A DNA stretch of 64,000 nucleotides from assembly GCF_006970445.1 (NCBI RefSeq), contig NZ_CP033877.1:186001-250000 (forward strand), given 5' to 3'. The DNA is from Stenotrophomonas maltophilia (lineage in GTDB: Bacteria; Pseudomonadota; Gammaproteobacteria; Xanthomonadales; Xanthomonadaceae). Positions 7,712 to 16,766 of the stretch are shown in pieces. The position numbers and the translations under genes are program-made. Every line of letters starts with the position of its first letter. Position 1 is the stretch's first letter. The notes below the pieces were generated by a model. That model was not told where the DNA came from. It worked only from the letters and a program-made list of their open reading frames with translations, and did no database searches.

Positions 7712-10561
7712 ATGTCTCTCGCCCTTCGCCCGCGCGCTGCACTGCTGGCCGTCGCCCTCAGCACCGCCCTGGGTACGCTTGCGCCCACCTCTGCGCTTGC
7801 CGCCAAGCCGGCGGCACCGGCCAAGGTCGATATCCCGTACGAGCAGTTCACCCTGCCCAACGGCCTGCGCGTGATCGTGCATACCGATCGCAAGGCGCCG
7901 ATCGTCGCGGTCAATGTCTGGTACCACGTGGGCAGCAAGGACGAGCCGGCGGGCCGTACCGGCTTCGCGCACCTGTTTGAACACCTGATGTTCCAGGGCA
8001 GCGAAAACCACGACGGCGAATTCTTCGAACCGTTCAAGCAGGTCGGTGCCACCAACCAGAACGGCACCACCAACACCGATCGCACCAACTATTTCGAGAA
8101 CGTGCCGACCACTGCGCTGGACATGGCGCTGTGGATGGAATCGGACCGCATGGGCCATCTGGTCGGTGCGATTGACCAGGCCGCGCTGGACGAGCAGCGT
8201 GGGGTGGTGCAGAACGAGAAGCGCCAGGGCGAGAACCAGCCCTACGGCCAGGCCTGGGACCAGCTCAACAAGGCGATGTATCCGGCCGGACACCCGTACC
8301 ACCACGGCGTGATCGGTTCGATGAACGATCTCAACGCTGCTTCGCTGGATGACGTGAAGACCTGGTTCCGCACCTGGTACGGCCCGAACAATGCAGTGCT
8401 GGTGCTGGCCGGCGACATCGACCTGGCCACCGCCAAGGAAAAGGTCGGCAAGTACTTCGGCAGCATCCCGGCCGGCCCGACCATGGCGCAGCCGGCCGTG
8501 AACGTGGCCAAGCGCAGCGCCGACACCCGCGAGACGATGACCGACAAGGTGCCGCAGGCGCGCATCTACCGCGCCTGGAACGTGCCGCAGGTCGGCACCA
8601 CCGAGGTCGATCAGCTGCAGCTGTTCGCGCAGGTGCTGGGCGGTGCCAAGTCCTCGCGCCTGAGCCAGCGCCTGCAGCACCAGGACAAGCTGGTGGACAG
8701 CATCGCGTCGGGCCTGTCGACCTCGCAGCTGGGTTCGAACTTCGTGATCATGGCGACGGTCAAGCAGGGCCAGGACCCGGCCAAGGTCGAGAAGATCATC
8801 GACGAGGAACTGGACCGGCTGATCAAGCAGGGCCCGACCGCGGCCGAGCTGGAGCGCGCGAAGACCGGTGCCCGCGCCGGTTTCATCCGCGGCATCGAGC
8901 GCATCGGTGGCTTCGGCGGCAAGGCCGACGCACTGGCCGAGTGCGCGGTGTTCACCGGCGACCCGGGCTGCTTCCGCACCTCGCTGGCCAACATCGAAAA
9001 GGCCAGTGCCGCTGATCTGAGCCGGCTCGGCGCGCAGTGGCTGGACAAGGGCAGCCACACCCTGGTGATCGCACCGGGTGAACGCGTGGCACTGAAGGAA
9101 GATCCCAGCCAGGCACCGAAGCCGTTCAATGTGCCGGCAGTGGACCCGAAGTACAGCACCCTGCCGGAGCAGGTCGACCGCAAGGCCGGCGTGCCGCAGA
9201 CCCGCGAGTTCCCGCAGCTGAAGTTCCCGGCACTGCAGCGCGCCACGCTGAAGAACGGTACGCAGGTGATCCTGGCCGAGCGCCACGAGATCCCGGTGGT
9301 GCAGTTCAGCTACCAGTTCCCGGGCGGCTTCAGTGCCGACCAGGGCCGCAAGCCGGGCACTGCCAACTTCACCATGAGCCTGATGACCGAAGGCGCCGGC
9401 AAGCTGGGTTCGCTGGCCTTCGCCGATGCCGCTGACGCACTGGGCGCCAGCCTGGATGCCTCGGCCGGCCTGGATTCGATGAGCGTGGACCTGTCGGCGC
9501 TGAAGGAAAACCTGGCACCGTCGCTGGCGCTGTACCGCGACCTGCTGCGCGAACCGCGCTTCGAGCAGGGCGAGATCGACCGGGTCAAGGCGACCTGGAT
9601 CGCCGGCATCCAGCAGGAGAAGGTCAACCCGGGTGCGGTGGCGATGCGCGTGCTGCCGCCGCTGCTGTACGGCAAGGGCCACCCGTATGCCATTCCGTTC
9701 ACCGGTAGTGGTGACGAGGCGGCGATCAACGGCCTGACCCGCGAAGATCTGGTCGATTTCCACCACGACTGGCTGCGCCCGCAGAACGGCACCCTGATCG
9801 TGGTCGGTGACACCACCCTGGCCGAGATCGTGCCGCTGCTGGACAAGCAGCTGGCCGACTGGAAGGCCAGCGGCGATGCCCCGCAGGTGAAGGCGGCCAC
9901 CGATGTCGCGCTGCCGAAGGGACCGCGCGTGTTCCTGATCGACCAGCCAGGCGCGGTGCAGGCCAATCTGTTCGCTGGCCAGGTGGTCGCGCCCTCCAGC
10001 GCATCCAGCTCGACCCGCTTCGACATCGCCAATGGCGTGATCGGCGGTGACTTCACCTCGCGCCTGAACATGAACCTGCGTGAGGACAAGCACTGGTCGT
10101 ATGGTGCGCGCAGCAGCGCGATCAACTCGGTGGGCCAGCGCCCGTGGATGGCCAGTGCGCCGGTGCAGATCGACAAGACCGGCCCGGCGATGGCGGAAAT
10201 GCGCAAGGAAATCGCCGCGTTCGCTGATGGCAGCAAGCCGGCCACCGCCGCCGAGGTCAACCGCATCCGCAACATCCAGACCCTGAGCTTGCCCGGTGCC
10301 TACGAGACCGCCAGTGCGGTGGCCGCGACCATCGGCTCGATCGTGCAGTTCAAGCGCCCGGACGACTACGTGCTGCGCCGTAAGGCCGAGATCGAGGCGA
10401 TGACCCCGGCGCAGGTGCAGCAGGCCGCCACCGAGATCAAGCCGCAGGCCCTGACCTGGGTGGTGGTGGGTGACCTCAAGCAGACCGAAGCGGCCGTGCG
10501 TGCGCTGAACCTGGGCGAGGTGACGGTGATCGACGCCGAAGGCAACCCGGTCAAGAAGTAA
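7712..10561 (+). CDS. M16 family zinc metallopeptidase (two-domain, secreted)
   Basis: This is a protein of about 949 residues with an N-terminal signal peptide (ending near SALAAKPA), so it acts in the periplasm or outside. The first M16 module holds the inverted zinc motif HxxEH in FAHLFEHLMFQG; the second module, from about residue 500 (LKNGTQVILAERHEIPVV), lacks it and is structural, as in other pitrilysin-like pairs. Family members degrade peptides and transit or signal peptides. The ATG at 7712 is preferred over the in-frame GTG at 7694 because AAGGA lies seven bases upstream. No partner gene is adjacent; a GC-rich hairpin (10571-10592) follows it. Confidence 0.92.
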   Translation: MSLALRPRAALLAVALSTALGTLAPTSALAAKPAAPAKVDIPYEQFTLPNGLRVIVHTDRKAPIVAVNVWYHVGSKDEPAGRTGFAHLFEHLMFQGSENHDGEFFEPFKQVGATNQNGTTNTDRTNYFENVPTTALDMALWMESDRMGHLVGAIDQAALDEQRGVVQNEKRQGENQPYGQAWDQLNKAMYPAGHPYHHGVIGSMNDLNAASLDDVKTWFRTWYGPNNAVLVLAGDIDLATAKEKVGKYFGSIPAGPTMAQPAVNVAKRSADTRETMTDKVPQARIYRAWNVPQVGTTEVDQLQLFAQVLGGAKSSRLSQRLQHQDKLVDSIASGLSTSQLGSNFVIMATVKQGQDPAKVEKIIDEELDRLIKQGPTAAELERAKTGARAGFIRGIERIGGFGGKADALAECAVFTGDPGCFRTSLANIEKASAADLSRLGAQWLDKGSHTLVIAPGERVALKEDPSQAPKPFNVPAVDPKYSTLPEQVDRKAGVPQTREFPQLKFPALQRATLKNGTQVILAERHEIPVVQFSYQFPGGFSADQGRKPGTANFTMSLMTEGAGKLGSLAFADAADALGASLDASAGLDSMSVDLSALKENLAPSLALYRDLLREPRFEQGEIDRVKATWIAGIQQEKVNPGAVAMRVLPPLLYGKGHPYAIPFTGSGDEAAINGLTREDLVDFHHDWLRPQNGTLIVVGDTTLAEIVPLLDKQLADWKASGDAPQVKAATDVALPKGPRVFLIDQPGAVQANLFAGQVVAPSSASSSTRFDIANGVIGGDFTSRLNMNLREDKHWSYGARSSAINSVGQRPWMASAPVQIDKTGPAMAEMRKEIAAFADGSKPATAAEVNRIRNIQTLSLPGAYETASAVAATIGSIVQFKRPDDYVLRRKAEIEAMTPAQVQQAATEIKPQALTWVVVGDLKQTEAAVRALNLGEVTVIDAEGNPVKK

Positions 10562-10601
10562 GGCAATACCCGGCCCGCCATGTGGCGGGCCGGCTCCCCC
10601 G

Positions 10602-10624
10602 GTAGTGCCGGCCGCTGGCCGGCA
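10602..10624 (+). repeat. SMAG-type palindrome
   Basis: GTAGTGCCGGCCGCTGGCC followed by GGCA. This is the commonest SMAG variant in the window. It lies between the M16 peptidase and the DUF4156 gene, just after a 10-11 bp GC hairpin at 10571-10592 that lacks a T tract. Confidence 0.85.
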
Positions 10625-10739
10625 ACTCCGTGACCCGACGGCGGGGTCAGCGCCCCCTGCGGGGAATCCGACCCGCACCGGCTACCCCCGATTCAGGCTG
10701 TTCAGGCAGAATCCCCCCATACCCTTCCAGGATCTGCCC

Positions 10740-11057
10740 ATGCGCGTTCTGCTGCTTTCTTCCCTGCTGCTCACCGTCACCGCCTGTACCTGGGTGCCGA
10801 TCGAACCGGCCGGCAAGGCGACCCGCGTGCTGCCGGCAGGGCCGGTTCCGGCCGGCTGCATCGCCAAGGGCGAGGTGGTGGTGACCGTGAAGAGCAAGGT
10901 CGGCTTCTACAACCGCAACCCGCTGCGGGTGCAGGAAGAGCTGGAAACCCTGGCCCGCAACGAGGCCCCGAGCGCCGGCGCCAATGCCGTGCAGGCCGCC
11001 GCGGCCCCCGCAGATGGCAGCCAGCGTTTCGCCGCCTTCCAGTGCCCGCCGCGCTGA
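10740..11057 (+). CDS. DUF4156 domain lipoprotein
   Basis: This 105-residue protein starts with a short lipoprotein signal (MRVLLLSSLLLTVTAC) whose lipobox Cys is at residue 16. The mature part (VLPAGPVPAGCIAKGEVVVTVKSK...RVQEELETLARNEA...GANAV) fits the DUF4156 family of small envelope lipoproteins, whose function is not established. AGGA lies upstream of the ATG at a usable distance. A probable -10 (CAGAAT) is about 30 bp upstream. It sits between the M16 peptidase and the ole cluster and is probably transcribed alone. Confidence 0.85.
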   Translation: MRVLLLSSLLLTVTACTWVPIEPAGKATRVLPAGPVPAGCIAKGEVVVTVKSKVGFYNRNPLRVQEELETLARNEAPSAGANAVQAAAAPADGSQRFAAFQCPPR

Positions 11058-11116
11058 ACGCTTCACCATACGGCCAAGGCTGAATTCGTAAAGATGCGGT
11101 GAAAGCCCGGGGGTTA

Positions 11117-11122
11117 TAGAAT
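11117..11122 (+). promoter_or_regulatory. Candidate -10 box for oleA
   Basis: TAGAAT (within TATAGAAT, 11115-11122) is 37 bp upstream of the oleA ATG. No clear -35 is visible. It is the best promoter candidate for the olefin genes. Confidence 0.4.
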
Positions 11123-11159
11123 AGCGCCCCCTTTTGCCTGAGCCTTGGCGCTAACCTCG

Positions 11160-12176
11160 ATGCTCTTCAAGAATGTCTCGATCGCCGGCCTGGCACACGT
11201 CGACGCGCCGCATACGCTGACGACCAAGGAAATCAACGAACGCCTGCAGCCGACGTTGGATCGCCTGGGTATCCGCACCGATGTGCTCGGCGACATCGCC
11301 GGCATCCACGCCCGCCGCCTGTGGGACAACGGCGTGCTTGCGTCGGACGCTGCCACCATGGCCGGCCGCAAGGCACTGGAAGATGCGGGCATCACCGCGA
11401 CCCAGGTTGGCCTGCTGGTCAACACCTCGGTCAGCCGCGACTACCTGGAGCCGTCCACCGCCTCCATCGTGTCGGGCAACCTCGGCGTCAGCGACGAATG
11501 CATGACCTTCGACGTCGCCAATGCCTGCCTGGCCTTCATCAACGGCATGGATATCGCCGCGCGCATGATCGAGCGTGGTGATATCGACTACGCGCTGGTG
11601 GTGGACGGCGAGACCGCCAACCTGGTGTACGAAAAGACCCTGGAGCGCATGACCGCCCCGGACGTCACCGCCGACGACTTCCGCAACGAGCTGGCCGCCC
11701 TGACCACCGGTTCAGGCGCCGCCGCGATGGTGATGGCGCGCTCGGAGCTGGTGCCTGACGCCCCGCGCTACAAGGGCGGCGTGACCCGCTCGGCCACCGA
11801 GTGGAACCAGCTGTGCCTGGGCAACCTGGACCGCATGGTCACCGATACCCGCCTGCTGCTGATCGAAGGCATCAAGCTGGCGCAGAAGACCTTCAGCGCC
11901 GCCAAGATCGCACTCGGCTGGGCCGTGGAAGAGCTCGACCAGTTCGTCATCCACCAGGTCAGCCAGCCGCACACCGCCGCGTTCATCAAGAACTTCGGCA
12001 TCGACCCGAAGAAGGTCATGACCATCTTCGGCGAGCACGGCAACATCGGCCCCGCCTCGGTGCCGATCGTGCTGAGCAAGCTCAAGCAGCTGGGCAAGCT
12101 GAAGAAGGGCGATCGCATCGCGCTTCTGGGTATCGGCTCGGGCCTGAACTGCTCGATGGCAGAAGTGGTCTGGTAA
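11160..12176 (+). CDS. oleA: OleA, thiolase-fold acyl-CoA condensing enzyme
   Basis: OleA joins two long-chain acyl-CoAs head-to-head by a non-decarboxylative Claisen condensation to a beta-keto acid, the first step of long-chain olefin synthesis. The 338-residue product matches xanthomonad OleA throughout, with the active-site Cys in VANACLAFING, the His motif VIHQVSQPHTAAF and the Asn region FGEHGNIGPAS of KAS III-like enzymes. The ATG at 11160 gives the MLFKNVSIAGLAH start typical of the family; a TTG at 11145 is in frame but less likely. oleB, oleC and oleD follow, so the pathway is complete. A hairpin separates oleA from oleB. Confidence 0.96.
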   Translation: MLFKNVSIAGLAHVDAPHTLTTKEINERLQPTLDRLGIRTDVLGDIAGIHARRLWDNGVLASDAATMAGRKALEDAGITATQVGLLVNTSVSRDYLEPSTASIVSGNLGVSDECMTFDVANACLAFINGMDIAARMIERGDIDYALVVDGETANLVYEKTLERMTAPDVTADDFRNELAALTTGSGAAAMVMARSELVPDAPRYKGGVTRSATEWNQLCLGNLDRMVTDTRLLLIEGIKLAQKTFSAAKIALGWAVEELDQFVIHQVSQPHTAAFIKNFGIDPKKVMTIFGEHGNIGPASVPIVLSKLKQLGKLKKGDRIALLGIGSGLNCSMAEVVW

Positions 12177-12233
12177 AAAAGTCACCGCTGGCCTGCTGAG
12201 CGTTTGGCAGCGATGATTTTTCCAAGTGTCCAG

Positions 12234-12252
12234 GGGCCGGTTCTACCGGCCC
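12234..12252 (+). terminator. Hairpin between oleA and oleB
   Basis: GGGCCGG and CCGGCCC form a 7 bp stem with a TTCTA loop, followed by TTTCT. The T tract is short, so it may only reduce readthrough or stabilise the oleA message. Confidence 0.5.
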
Positions 12253-12271
12253 TTTCTACAGGTGCGATTCG

Positions 12272-13162
12272 ATGTCCCAGCTTCCCGGTTACCCCGCCCA
12301 CCCGCAGCGCTTCGAGGTACGCCCCGGCCTGTCGATGAACTATCTCGACGAGGGCCCGCGCGATGGCGAGGTGGTGGTGATGGTGCACGGCAACCCGTCG
12401 TGGAGCTATTACTGGCGCACGCTGGTGGCCGGCCTGTCGGACACGTACCGCTGCATCGTGCCGGACCACATCGGCATGGGCCTGTCGGACAAGCCGGACG
12501 ATAGCCGCTACGAGTACACCCTGCAGTCGCGCGTGGACGATCTCGACGCGCTGCTGAAGCACCTGGGCATCACCGGTCCGGTGACGCTGGCGGTGCACGA
12601 CTGGGGCGGCATGATCGGCTTCGGCTGGGCGCTGTCGCACCACGACCAGGTGAAGCGGCTGGTGGTGCTCAACACCGCCGCGTTCCCGATGCCGGCGGCG
12701 AAGACGATGCCGTGGCAGATCGCGCTGGGCCGCCACTGGAAGATCGGCGAGTGGATCATCCGCACCTTCAACGCGTTCTCGTCCGGTGCCTCGTGGCTGG
12801 GCGTGGAACGGAAGATGCCGGCTGATGTGCGCCGCGCCTACGTGTCGCCGTACAACAGCTGGGCCAATCGCATCAGCACCATCCGCTTCATGCAGGACAT
12901 CCCGCTGTCGCCGGCCGACAAGGCCTGGTCGCTGCTGGAACGCGCCGGCAAGGCACTGCCCTCGTTCGCCGACCGCCCGGCCTTCCTCGGCTGGGGCCTG
13001 CGCGACTTCGTGTTCGACCATCACTTCCTGAAGGGCTTCCAGGCCGCGCTGCCTCGGGCCCAGGTGCATGCCTTCGAGGACGCCGGCCACTACGTGCTGG
13101 AAGACAAGCAGGACGTGCTGGTGCCGGAGATCCGCGCGTTCCTGGACAAGAACCCGATCTGA
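12272..13162 (+). CDS. oleB: OleB, beta-lactone decarboxylase (alpha/beta hydrolase)
   Basis: OleB is a haloalkane-dehalogenase-like alpha/beta hydrolase that removes CO2 from the beta-lactone made by OleC to give the cis-olefin. The 296-residue protein shows the oxyanion motif VMVHGNPSWSYYWR, the nucleophile elbow VHDWGGMIG with catalytic Asp, and a C-terminal His in EDAGHYVLED, as expected. It is 95 bp downstream of oleA, after a hairpin, and is separated from oleC by an opposite-strand YkgJ-family gene and a SMAG pair. Confidence 0.95.
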   Translation: MSQLPGYPAHPQRFEVRPGLSMNYLDEGPRDGEVVVMVHGNPSWSYYWRTLVAGLSDTYRCIVPDHIGMGLSDKPDDSRYEYTLQSRVDDLDALLKHLGITGPVTLAVHDWGGMIGFGWALSHHDQVKRLVVLNTAAFPMPAAKTMPWQIALGRHWKIGEWIIRTFNAFSSGASWLGVERKMPADVRRAYVSPYNSWANRISTIRFMQDIPLSPADKAWSLLERAGKALPSFADRPAFLGWGLRDFVFDHHFLKGFQAALPRAQVHAFEDAGHYVLEDKQDVLVPEIRAFLDKNPI

Positions 13163-13184
13163 TCGGTTCCCGGGGCGGATCCCG

Positions 13185-13260
13185 GTAGTGCCGGCGGCTG
13201 GCCGGCAACCTCATGAACCCGGCGCGCATAGCGCGCTTGCCGGCCAGCGGCCGGCCCTAC
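13185..13260. repeat. SMAG-type palindromes, inverted pair
   Basis: A GTAGTGCCGGCGGCTGGCC copy at 13185-13207 and an inverted copy ending in CTAC at 13260 sit between the convergent ends of oleB and the YkgJ-family gene. Together they could form a long hairpin in either transcript. Confidence 0.8.
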
Positions 13261-13262
13261 CA

Positions 13263-13694
13263 CTACGCGGCGACCGGAGCCTGTGGTGGCGAGGACGGGC
13301 TGTTGCCGTTGTCGTCCGGATGGTCGTCGTCATTGTCGGCGTCATCGCGCCAGCGCCAGTCGGCCAGCGTCAGCGGGTCCAGGCCATAGGCGATGCGCGC
13401 CTTGTCGCACTGCGGGCTGGCCTTGCCGTACTCCCACGATGCATCCACCTCGCGGCACACGCTGGGCCGGTTGGGATGGATGGTGCAGCGTGAATACACG
13501 CCGATCTGCGCATCAAGCGCTACGCAGCGCACCGGCTTGGAATGGGTGCCGCGCATGCACAGGCGATGTGGGTCCAGCACTTCGGTGAGCTGGTGTGGCA
13601 CGCCGCCAGGGGTGACCTCGTCCGATTCCATCCAGTGGAAGGCCACGCGGTATTGAGTGCAGCAGGCGCCGCAGGTCATGCAGGGATGTTGCAT
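13263..13694 (-). CDS. YkgJ-family cysteine-cluster protein
   Basis: This 143-residue protein has the family's Cys cluster: CMTCGACC near the N terminus, then C in RLCMRGTH, RCVAL, YSRCTIHPNRPSVCREV and PQCDKAR. Such clusters are thought to bind zinc or an Fe-S centre, but no reaction is established. The C terminus is acidic and low-complexity (DDADNDDDHPDD). The start at 13694 (MQHPCMTCGACC) is chosen because upstream in-frame sequence runs into oleC. It lies on the opposite strand inside the ole cluster, between oleB and oleC, and is divergent from oleC. Confidence 0.88.
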   Translation of the reverse strand: MQHPCMTCGACCTQYRVAFHWMESDEVTPGGVPHQLTEVLDPHRLCMRGTHSKPVRCVALDAQIGVYSRCTIHPNRPSVCREVDASWEYGKASPQCDKARIAYGLDPLTLADWRWRDDADNDDDHPDDNGNSPSSPPQAPVAA

Positions 13695-13798
13695 GGGCAA
13701 GCCGCCTCGGGCGGCAGTCGGAATCAGGAACGAGGGTGCGGATTTTCCACGAAGTGGGCCGCCGCGCAAGAAATTCCGTAAGCGGCGACAATGAACGG

Positions 13799-15457
13799 AT
13801 GAACCGACCCTGCAACATTGCCGCGCGCCTGCCTGAACTGGCGCGTGAACGCCCCGACCAGATCGCCATCCGCTGCCCGGGCCGCCGCGGCGCTGGCAAC
13901 GGCATGGCGGCCTACGACGTCACCCTGGACTACCGCCAGCTGGACGCCCGCAGTGATGCCATGGCCGCCGGCCTGGCCGGCTATGGGATCGGTCGCGGGG
14001 TGCGCACGGTGGTGATGGTGCGGCCGTCGCCGGAGTTCTTCCTGCTGATGTTCGCCCTGTTCAAGCTGGGCGCAGTGCCGGTGCTGGTCGACCCGGGCAT
14101 CGACAAGCGCGCGCTGAAACAGTGCCTGGACGAGGCACAGCCGCAGGCCTTCATCGGCATTCCGCTGGCGCACGTGGCGCGGCTGGTGCTGCGCTGGGCG
14201 CCGTCGGCGACCCGCCTGGTGACGGTCGGCCGCCGCCTCGGCTGGGGCGGTACCAGCCTGGCCGCGCTGGAGCGCGCCGGCGCCAAGGGGGGGCCGATGC
14301 TGGCCGACACCGATGGCGAGGACATGGCCGCGATCCTGTTCACCAGCGGCTCCACCGGCGTGCCCAAGGGCGTGGTCTACCGCCACCGCCACTTCGTCGG
14401 CCAGATCCAGCTGCTGGGCAGCGCGTTCGGCATGGAGGCGGGCGGCGTGGACCTGCCGACCTTCCCGCCGTTCGCGCTGTTCGACCCGGCGCTGGGCCTG
14501 ACCTCGGTGATTCCGGACATGGACCCGACGCGGCCGGCGCAGGCCGACCCGGCTCGCCTGCACGATGCCATCCAGCGCTTCGGCGTGACCCAGCTGTTCG
14601 GCTCGCCGGCGCTGATGCGGGTGCTGGCCCGGCACGGGCGGCCACTGCCGACGGTAACCCGGGTGACCTCGGCCGGTGCGCCGGTGCCCCCGGATGTGGT
14701 GGCCACCATCCGCAGCCTGTTGCCGGCCGATGCGCAGTTCTGGACCCCGTACGGTGCCACCGAGTGCCTGCCGGTGGCGGTGGTGGAGGGACGCGAGTTG
14801 GAACGCACCCGCGCGGCGACCGAGGCCGGTGCCGGCACCTGCGTCGGCAACGTGGTGGCTCCCAACGAGGTACGCATCATCGCCATCGACGACGCCCCGC
14901 TGCCGGACTGGTCGCAGGTGCGTGTGCTGGCCACCGGCGAGGTGGGCGAGATCACCGTGGCGGGGCCGACCGCCACCGACAGTTACTTCAACCGCCCGCA
15001 GGCCACGGCCGCAGCGAAGATCAGTGAGACGCTGGCTGATGGCAGCACTCGCGTGGTGCATCGCATGGGCGATGTGGGTTACTTCGATGCGCAGGGCCGA
15101 CTGTGGTTCTGCGGACGCAAGACGCAGCGCGTGGAAACCGCGCGCGGGCCGCTGTACACCGAGCAGGTCGAGCCGATGTTCAACACCGTGGCCGGCGTGG
15201 CGCGCACTGCGCTGGTCGGCGTCGGCGCTGCCGGTGCGCAGGTGCCGGTGCTGTGCGTGGAGCTGCAGCGTGGCCAGGCCGACAGCCCGGCACTGCAGGA
15301 AGCGCTGCGTGCCAAGGCAGCGGCATGCCTGGCCGAGGCTGGCCTGCAGTACTTCCTGATACATCCTGCGTTCCCCGTCGATATCCGTCACAACGCCAAG
15401 ATCGGCCGCGAGAAGCTCGCCGTCTGGGCCAGCGCCGAACTGGAGAAGCGCGTATGA
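13799..15457 (+). CDS. oleC: OleC, beta-lactone synthetase (ANL superfamily)
   Basis: OleC uses ATP to convert the beta-hydroxy acid from OleD to a beta-lactone. The 552-residue product has the AMP-binding P-loop motif [17 protein letters not shown], the motif [10 protein letters not shown], the hinge region [17 protein letters not shown] and a C-terminal Lys in [11 protein letters not shown], all as in ANL enzymes. The ATG at 13799 ([11 protein letters not shown]) fits OleC; a GACAAT hexamer lies six bases upstream, a weak leaderless signal. Its stop overlaps the oleD start by 4 bp (ATGA), so the two are translationally coupled. Confidence 0.95.
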   Translation: MNRPCNIAARLPELARERPDQIAIRCPGRRGAGNGMAAYDVTLDYRQLDARSDAMAAGLAGYGIGRGVRTVVMVRPSPEFFLLMFALFKLGAVPVLVDPGIDKRALKQCLDEAQPQAFIGIPLAHVARLVLRWAPSATRLVTVGRRLGWGGTSLAALERAGAKGGPMLADTDGEDMAAILFTSGSTGVPKGVVYRHRHFVGQIQLLGSAFGMEAGGVDLPTFPPFALFDPALGLTSVIPDMDPTRPAQADPARLHDAIQRFGVTQLFGSPALMRVLARHGRPLPTVTRVTSAGAPVPPDVVATIRSLLPADAQFWTPYGATECLPVAVVEGRELERTRAATEAGAGTCVGNVVAPNEVRIIAIDDAPLPDWSQVRVLATGEVGEITVAGPTATDSYFNRPQATAAAKISETLADGSTRVVHRMGDVGYFDAQGRLWFCGRKTQRVETARGPLYTEQVEPMFNTVAGVARTALVGVGAAGAQVPVLCVELQRGQADSPALQEALRAKAAACLAEAGLQYFLIHPAFPVDIRHNAKIGREKLAVWASAELEKRV

Positions 15458-16446
15458 AGATCCTGGTCACCGGTGGTGGTGGTTTCCTTGGCCAGGCACT
15501 GTGCCGCGGCCTGGTCGAGCGTGGCCACCAGGTGCTGGCGTTCAACCGCAGTCATTACCCGGAACTGCAGGCGATGGGCGTCGGCCAGATCCGTGGCGAC
15601 CTGGCCGATGCGCAGGCGGTGCTGCATGCGGTGGCCGGTGTCGATGCGGTGTTCCACAACGGCGCCAAGGCCGGCGCTTGGGGCAGCTATGACAGCTACC
15701 ACCAGGCCAACGTGGTCGGCACCGACAACGTCCTCGCGGCCTGCCGCGCGCACGGCATCAACCGGCTGGTCTACACCTCCACGCCCAGCGTGACCCATCG
15801 TGCCACGCACCCGGTGGAAGGCCTGGGGGCTGACGAGGTGCCGTACGGCGAAGATTTCCAGGCGCCGTATGCGGCCACCAAGGCGATCGCCGAACAGCGC
15901 GTGCTTGCCGCCAACGATGCGTCACTGGCTACCGTGGCGCTGCGCCCGCGCCTGATCTGGGGCCCGGGTGACCAGCAGCTGGTGCCGAGGCTGGCCGAGC
16001 GTGCGCGGCAGGGCCGCCTGCGCCTGGTGGGTGATGGCAACAACAAGGTAGACACCACCTACATCGACAACGCCGCGCTCGCCCACTTCCTCGCCTTCGA
16101 GGCATTGGCACCGGGCGCTGCGTGCGCGGGCAAGGCCTACTTCATTTCCAACGGCGAACCGCTGCCGATGCGCGAGCTGGTCAACAAGCTGCTGTCCGCT
16201 GTGGGTGCACCAACGGTAGACAAGGCGATCAGCTTCAAGACCGCTTATCGCATCGGTGCGGTCTGCGAGCGGCTGTGGCCGCTGCTGCGCCTGCGTGGCG
16301 AGCCGCCGCTGACCCGCTTCCTGGCCGAGCAGCTGTGCACGCCGCACTGGTACAGCATGGAGCCGGCGCGCCGCGACTTCGGCTACGTGCCGCAGGTCAG
16401 CATCGAGGAAGGGCTGCGCAGGCTGAAGGCTTCATCTGCTGCATAG
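15454..16446 (+). CDS. oleD: OleD, NADPH-dependent 2-alkyl-3-ketoacid reductase
   Basis: OleD is an extended short-chain dehydrogenase that reduces the 2-alkyl-3-keto acid made by OleA to the beta-hydroxy acid used by OleC. The 330-residue product has the Rossmann motif [10 protein letters not shown], the catalytic YAATKAIAE (Tyr-x-x-x-Lys) and a Ser/Thr in YTSTPSV. The start overlaps the oleC stop (ATGA). It is the last gene of the ole group, and order A-B-C-D with C-D coupled is the usual xanthomonad arrangement. Confidence 0.95.
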   Translation: MKILVTGGGGFLGQALCRGLVERGHQVLAFNRSHYPELQAMGVGQIRGDLADAQAVLHAVAGVDAVFHNGAKAGAWGSYDSYHQANVVGTDNVLAACRAHGINRLVYTSTPSVTHRATHPVEGLGADEVPYGEDFQAPYAATKAIAEQRVLAANDASLATVALRPRLIWGPGDQQLVPRLAERARQGRLRLVGDGNNKVDTTYIDNAALAHFLAFEALAPGAACAGKAYFISNGEPLPMRELVNKLLSAVGAPTVDKAISFKTAYRIGAVCERLWPLLRLRGEPPLTRFLAEQLCTPHWYSMEPARRDFGYVPQVSIEEGLRRLKASSAA

Positions 16447-16528
16447 GTCGCCATCACTGGTTGCACACCGCCAGATCGGGAGGATGGACCCACGCCATCC
16501 AACGGCCCGGACATCTGCGAGGAGCACC

Positions 16529-16684
16529 ATGCTGCATTACGCCGTTATTTTCTTCGTCATCGCCATCATTGCCGCCGTGCTCGGCTTCTCCGGCATCGCC
16601 GGTGCCGCCAGCAACATCGCCTGGATCCTGTTCGTTGTGTTCCTGGTACTGGCAGTGATCTCGATGTTCCGCAAACGCGGCTAG
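16529..16684 (+). CDS. DUF1328 (YtjA-like) small membrane protein
   Basis: This 51-residue protein is almost entirely two hydrophobic segments (about 3-25 and 28-46) and ends in [25 protein letters not shown] and the [19 protein letters not shown] block are typical of the DUF1328/YtjA family, whose function is unknown. GAGGAG lies just upstream of the ATG. It follows oleD by 82 bp and probably has its own promoter. Confidence 0.9.
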   Translation: MLHYAVIFFVIAIIAAVLGFSGIAGAASNIAWILFVVFLVLAVISMFRKRG

Positions 16685-16695
16685 ACGAACGCAGG

Positions 16696-16755
16696 GTGGT
16701 GCCGGCCGCTGGCCGGCACGCCCCTTCTGTAGCGTCGAGCATGGCTCGACGCTAC
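16696..16755. repeat. Two SMAG-type palindromes
   Basis: A GTGG-headed copy (stem TGCCGGCC/GGCCGGCA) is at 16696-16718, and a fully symmetric copy, GTAGCGTCGAGC plus its complement ending CTAC, is at 16729-16755. They separate the convergent DUF1328 and ddl genes. Confidence 0.8.
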
Positions 16756-16766
16756 ACAGAGCACCG

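Noticed and set aside
7673..10678. 1001-codon open frame on the minus strand opposite the M16 peptidase
   Set aside because: The plus-strand frame has a signal peptide, HxxEH motif and full family match. The antisense frame has no domain and has the Arg/Gly/Gln-rich look of a GC-rich shadow.
13736..13798. An N-terminal extension of oleC from a GTG at 13736
   Set aside because: The 21 extra residues do not resemble OleC and would overlap the YkgJ-gene upstream region; the ATG at 13799 gives the family start.
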